Below, piece by piece: positions 5,045 to 6,822 of a DNA stretch of 6,822 bases. Both the position numbers and the translations under genes were made by a program. The notes beneath the pieces are model-generated. The model saw only the letters and a program-made list of their open reading frames with translations. It did not search any database and was not told the DNA's origin. Within the stretch, counting starts at the first letter, position 1. Each line of letters starts with the position of its first letter. The DNA comes from Clostridia bacterium (lineage in GTDB: Bacteria; Bacillota; Clostridia; Christensenellales; CAG-917). Location of the stretch: the NCBI GenBank assembly GCA_017500745.1, contig JAFVYE010000039.1, positions 1-6,822 of the forward strand, read 5' to 3'.

Positions 5045-6196
5045 ATGGCGAGTAATGTAAATCTACAACAAGCTAAAACAGCTAAAAAGGATGAGTTTTA
5101 TACTCAACTTGTTGACATTGAAAATGAATTGCGTCATTACAAAGAATATTTCAAGGATAAGATAGTATTTTGCAATTGTGACGATCCATATGAAAGCAAT
5201 TTTTTCAAGTATTTTGCTTTGAATTTTAATCATCTTTGCATCAAAAAACTTATTTGCACTTGTTATGATGATTCACCAATCGCATATCAACAAATGACCT
5301 TGTTTGAAGATATGTGCGGAGCAGTCATCAGCCCAACAGGTAGGCATGCTTACAAAATTGAAATCAACGAGGTGGAGGACTACAACGGTGATGGAGCAGT
5401 TGACCTCGCAGACGTCCGTCATCTTCTCAAAAACAAGAATAATGCTTTTTCACTCCTCAAAGGCAATGGTGATTTCCGCTCTGATGAGTGCATTGCTCTC
5501 CTCAAAGAGTGTGATGTTGTTGTCACCAACCCTCCATTTTCACTTTTCCGTGAATATGTTGCACAACTTATTGAGTACGATAAGAAATTTTTAATTATAG
5601 GCAATATGAATGCCATAACTTACAAAGAAATTTTTCCGTTAATCAAAGAGAATAAGATGTGGGTTGGATATGGTTTTAATATGAGCATGGTGTATAAAAC
5701 ACCTTATGAAAACACGCTTGACGCAAATAAAAAATTTGTGCAATCAAAGGGCTTTAACCCGGATGACAAATACATAAAAGTCCCGGCAGTCAATTGGTTT
5801 ACAAATATTCCTACAACCAAACGCCATGAGGAGTTGACTTTATACAAGCAATATTCTCCTGAGGAATATCCAAAGTATGAAACTTTTGATGCCATAGACG
5901 TTTCTTCTGTTTCTGATATTCCCTTTGATTATTATGGAATAATGGGAGTCCCTAAAACTTTTTTGGACAAATACAATCCTGTACAATTTGAAATTCTTGG
6001 ATATGAAAGAGATGATGAAAATATAAATGTCGGCATAAAAACTATGCCTGTAGAATTCCTTGAAACATATAGAAGACAAGGAGGAAAAGGACATTATACG
6101 AAGGGTATGAAAATGTTGTGTTATTACGATGGACAAGGACGAGCAAAAATACCTTTTTCACGCATTTTAATAAGGAGAAAAACAAATGAAAATTGA
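5045..6196 (+). CDS. Adenine-specific DNA methyltransferase, EcoRI family
   Basis: The 383-aa product belongs to the EcoRI modification methylase family (N6-adenine, S-adenosylmethionine dependent; Pfam EcoRI_methylase). The order of motifs matches M.EcoRI as I recall it: KDEFYTQLVDIENEL (15-29), FCNCDDPYESNFFKYFALNF (42-61), KKLICTCY (67-74), GDFRSDE (142-148), the catalytic motif IV VVVTNPPFSLFREYV (158-172, NPPF at 162-165), KKFLIIGNMNAITYKEIFPL (180-199), and MGVPKTFLDKYNPVQFEILG (300-319). It is some 55 residues longer than M.EcoRI (about 325). Part of the excess is an EF-hand-like loop at 112-123. GGAG at 5032-5035 lies 9 nt before the ATG. The target cannot be read from sequence; GAATTC is the first guess, and the one such site I found in the window is inside this gene (6053-6058). 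Base composition is uneven. The gene overlaps the next one by 11 nt. Confidence 0.93.
   Translation: MASNVNLQQAKTAKKDEFYTQLVDIENELRHYKEYFKDKIVFCNCDDPYESNFFKYFALNFNHLCIKKLICTCYDDSPIAYQQMTLFEDMCGAVISPTGRHAYKIEINEVEDYNGDGAVDLADVRHLLKNKNNAFSLLKGNGDFRSDECIALLKECDVVVTNPPFSLFREYVAQLIEYDKKFLIIGNMNAITYKEIFPLIKENKMWVGYGFNMSMVYKTPYENTLDANKKFVQSKGFNPDDKYIKVPAVNWFTNIPTTKRHEELTLYKQYSPEEYPKYETFDAIDVSSVSDIPFDYYGIMGVPKTFLDKYNPVQFEILGYERDDENINVGIKTMPVEFLETYRRQGGKGHYTKGMKMLCYYDGQGRAKIPFSRILIRRKTNEN
5378..5413 (+). other. EF-hand/dockerin-like loop encoded inside the methyltransferase
   Basis: Residues 112-123 read DYNGDGAVDLAD, which fits the 12-position EF-hand calcium loop (D1, N3, D5, G6, V8, D9, D12) and is followed by VRHLL, as in the helix after a dockerin loop. 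It lies between the N-terminal part and the GDFRS motif, where I recall no such loop in M.EcoRI. Calcium binding is inferred from the pattern only; a structural turn is the alternative. Confidence 0.5.
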
Positions 6197-6822
6197 ACTC
6201 CACGAAATAACAATTAGAGATATAGCAAACGGCTATGTTGACAGCCAAGAAAACGGAGTTGTGGGCTACGGCGGACTGCTCAACATAAGACCTAAATACC
6301 AAAGAGAATTTGTGTATAGCGAGGACAAGAGAAACGCAGTCCTTGACACAATTCGCAAAGGATTCCCTTTGAACGTTATGTATTGGGTGAAGAACGAGGA
6401 CGGCACCTTTGAAGTTCTTGACGGACAACAACGTACAATCAGTTTCTGCCAATATATCAATGGTGACTTTTCAATAGACAACAAAGCATTTCACAATCTC
6501 ACTGAAACCGAAAAAAATATGATTTTGGACTACAAATGCATGGTCTATTTCTGCGAAGGCAATGACCTTGAAAAGTTGGAGTGGTTCAAGACCATCAACA
6601 TAGCAGGAGAGAAGCTCACCAACCAAGAACTGCGCAACGCAGTATACACCGGTCCTTGGCTCACAAGTGCAAAGGCCATATTTTCAAGGTCTAACTGTGC
6701 TGCATATTTGCTCTCAAAAGATTACGTCAACGGCACACCTCTGCGTCAAGACTTGCTTGAAACAGCTTTGGACTGGATCAATGACGGCAACATTGAGGGC
6801 TATATGTCCATCCATCAACACG
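6186..6822 (+). CDS. DUF262-domain protein (DGQQR motif), 3' truncated by window edge
   Basis: The reading frame is open from ATG 6186 to the window end (212 codons). AAGGAG at 6172-6177 lies 8 nt before the start, and the first 11 nt overlap the methyltransferase, so translation is probably coupled. DUF262 hallmarks are visible: IRPKYQREFVYSEDKRNAVL (34-53), IRKGFPLNVMYW (56-67), the LDGQQRT motif (78-84), and FKTINIAGEKLTNQELRNAV (134-153). DUF262 is the N-terminal domain of GmrS, the nucleotide-using subunit of the GmrSD type IV restriction enzyme, and of SspE, where DGQQR is linked to nucleotide hydrolysis and defence; it also occurs in many uncharacterised proteins. The C-terminus, which would show whether an HNH or DUF1524 nuclease is attached, is outside the window. 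Position next to a methylase suggests a restriction or defence role, which is inference. Confidence 0.9.
   Translation, partial: MKIELHEITIRDIANGYVDSQENGVVGYGGLLNIRPKYQREFVYSEDKRNAVLDTIRKGFPLNVMYWVKNEDGTFEVLDGQQRTISFCQYINGDFSIDNKAFHNLTETEKNMILDYKCMVYFCEGNDLEKLEWFKTINIAGEKLTNQELRNAVYTGPWLTSAKAIFSRSNCAAYLLSKDYVNGTPLRQDLLETALDWINDGNIEGYMSIHQH

Noticed and set aside
6042..6484. Minus-strand frames across the methylase/DUF262 junction
   Set aside because: They are antisense to two well-supported genes with motifs and show no ribosome sites or domains.

Overview
The window looks like a chromosomal segment from a low-to-moderate-GC Gram-positive-type bacterium, most likely Bacillota (Clostridia-like). 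I infer this from strong AGGAG-type ribosome sites, a uridine kinase C-terminus of the Bacillus type, a small tetrameric-type cytidine deaminase, an AT-leaning codon choice (many TTG/CTT leucines, GCA alanines) and TAA/TGA/TAG used as ordinary stops. The genus cannot be fixed from the sequence.

Region 1 (1-4103, all +) is a nucleoside salvage/catabolism cluster: the 3' end of uridine kinase (udk), pseudouridine-5'-phosphate glycosidase (psuG), deoxyribose-phosphate aldolase (deoC), purine-nucleoside phosphorylase (deoD), phosphopentomutase (deoB) and cytidine deaminase (cdd). Together they release bases from nucleosides (DeoD, PsuG), isomerise the pentose 1-phosphates to 5-phosphates (DeoB), split deoxyribose 5-phosphate into glyceraldehyde 3-phosphate and acetaldehyde (DeoC), deaminate cytidine (Cdd) and re-phosphorylate uridine (Udk). 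Gaps are 0-17 nt except an 81-nt gap before deoC, which holds a perfect 17-bp inverted repeat, a candidate operator. A long hairpin with a short T-run after cdd probably ends the operon.

Region 2 (4104-4735) holds two small genes of unknown function: a 69-aa protein with a zinc-ribbon-like CxC...CxxC pattern, and an 80-aa two-helix membrane protein with a near-perfect ribosome site. A strong hairpin terminator that should work in both directions closes this region.

Region 3 (4736-6822) has an accessory character. A small XRE-family regulator (-) is divergent from an EcoRI-family adenine DNA methyltransferase (+). The methyltransferase overlaps by 11 nt a DUF262-domain protein (+) that runs off the window. 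The 96-nt divergent gap contains a consensus-like promoter (TTGACA-17-TAAAAT) whose spacer is occupied by a perfect 17-bp palindrome, so the regulator probably controls the methyltransferase/DUF262 pair. The pair is a plausible restriction- or defence-like module: a self-marking methylase plus a DGQQR-motif protein of the family found in GmrS and SspE. No EcoRI-type endonuclease is visible.

No stretch longer than 96 nt lacks a gene. I saw no RNA genes, CRISPR arrays, insertion sequences, integrase or attachment sites.
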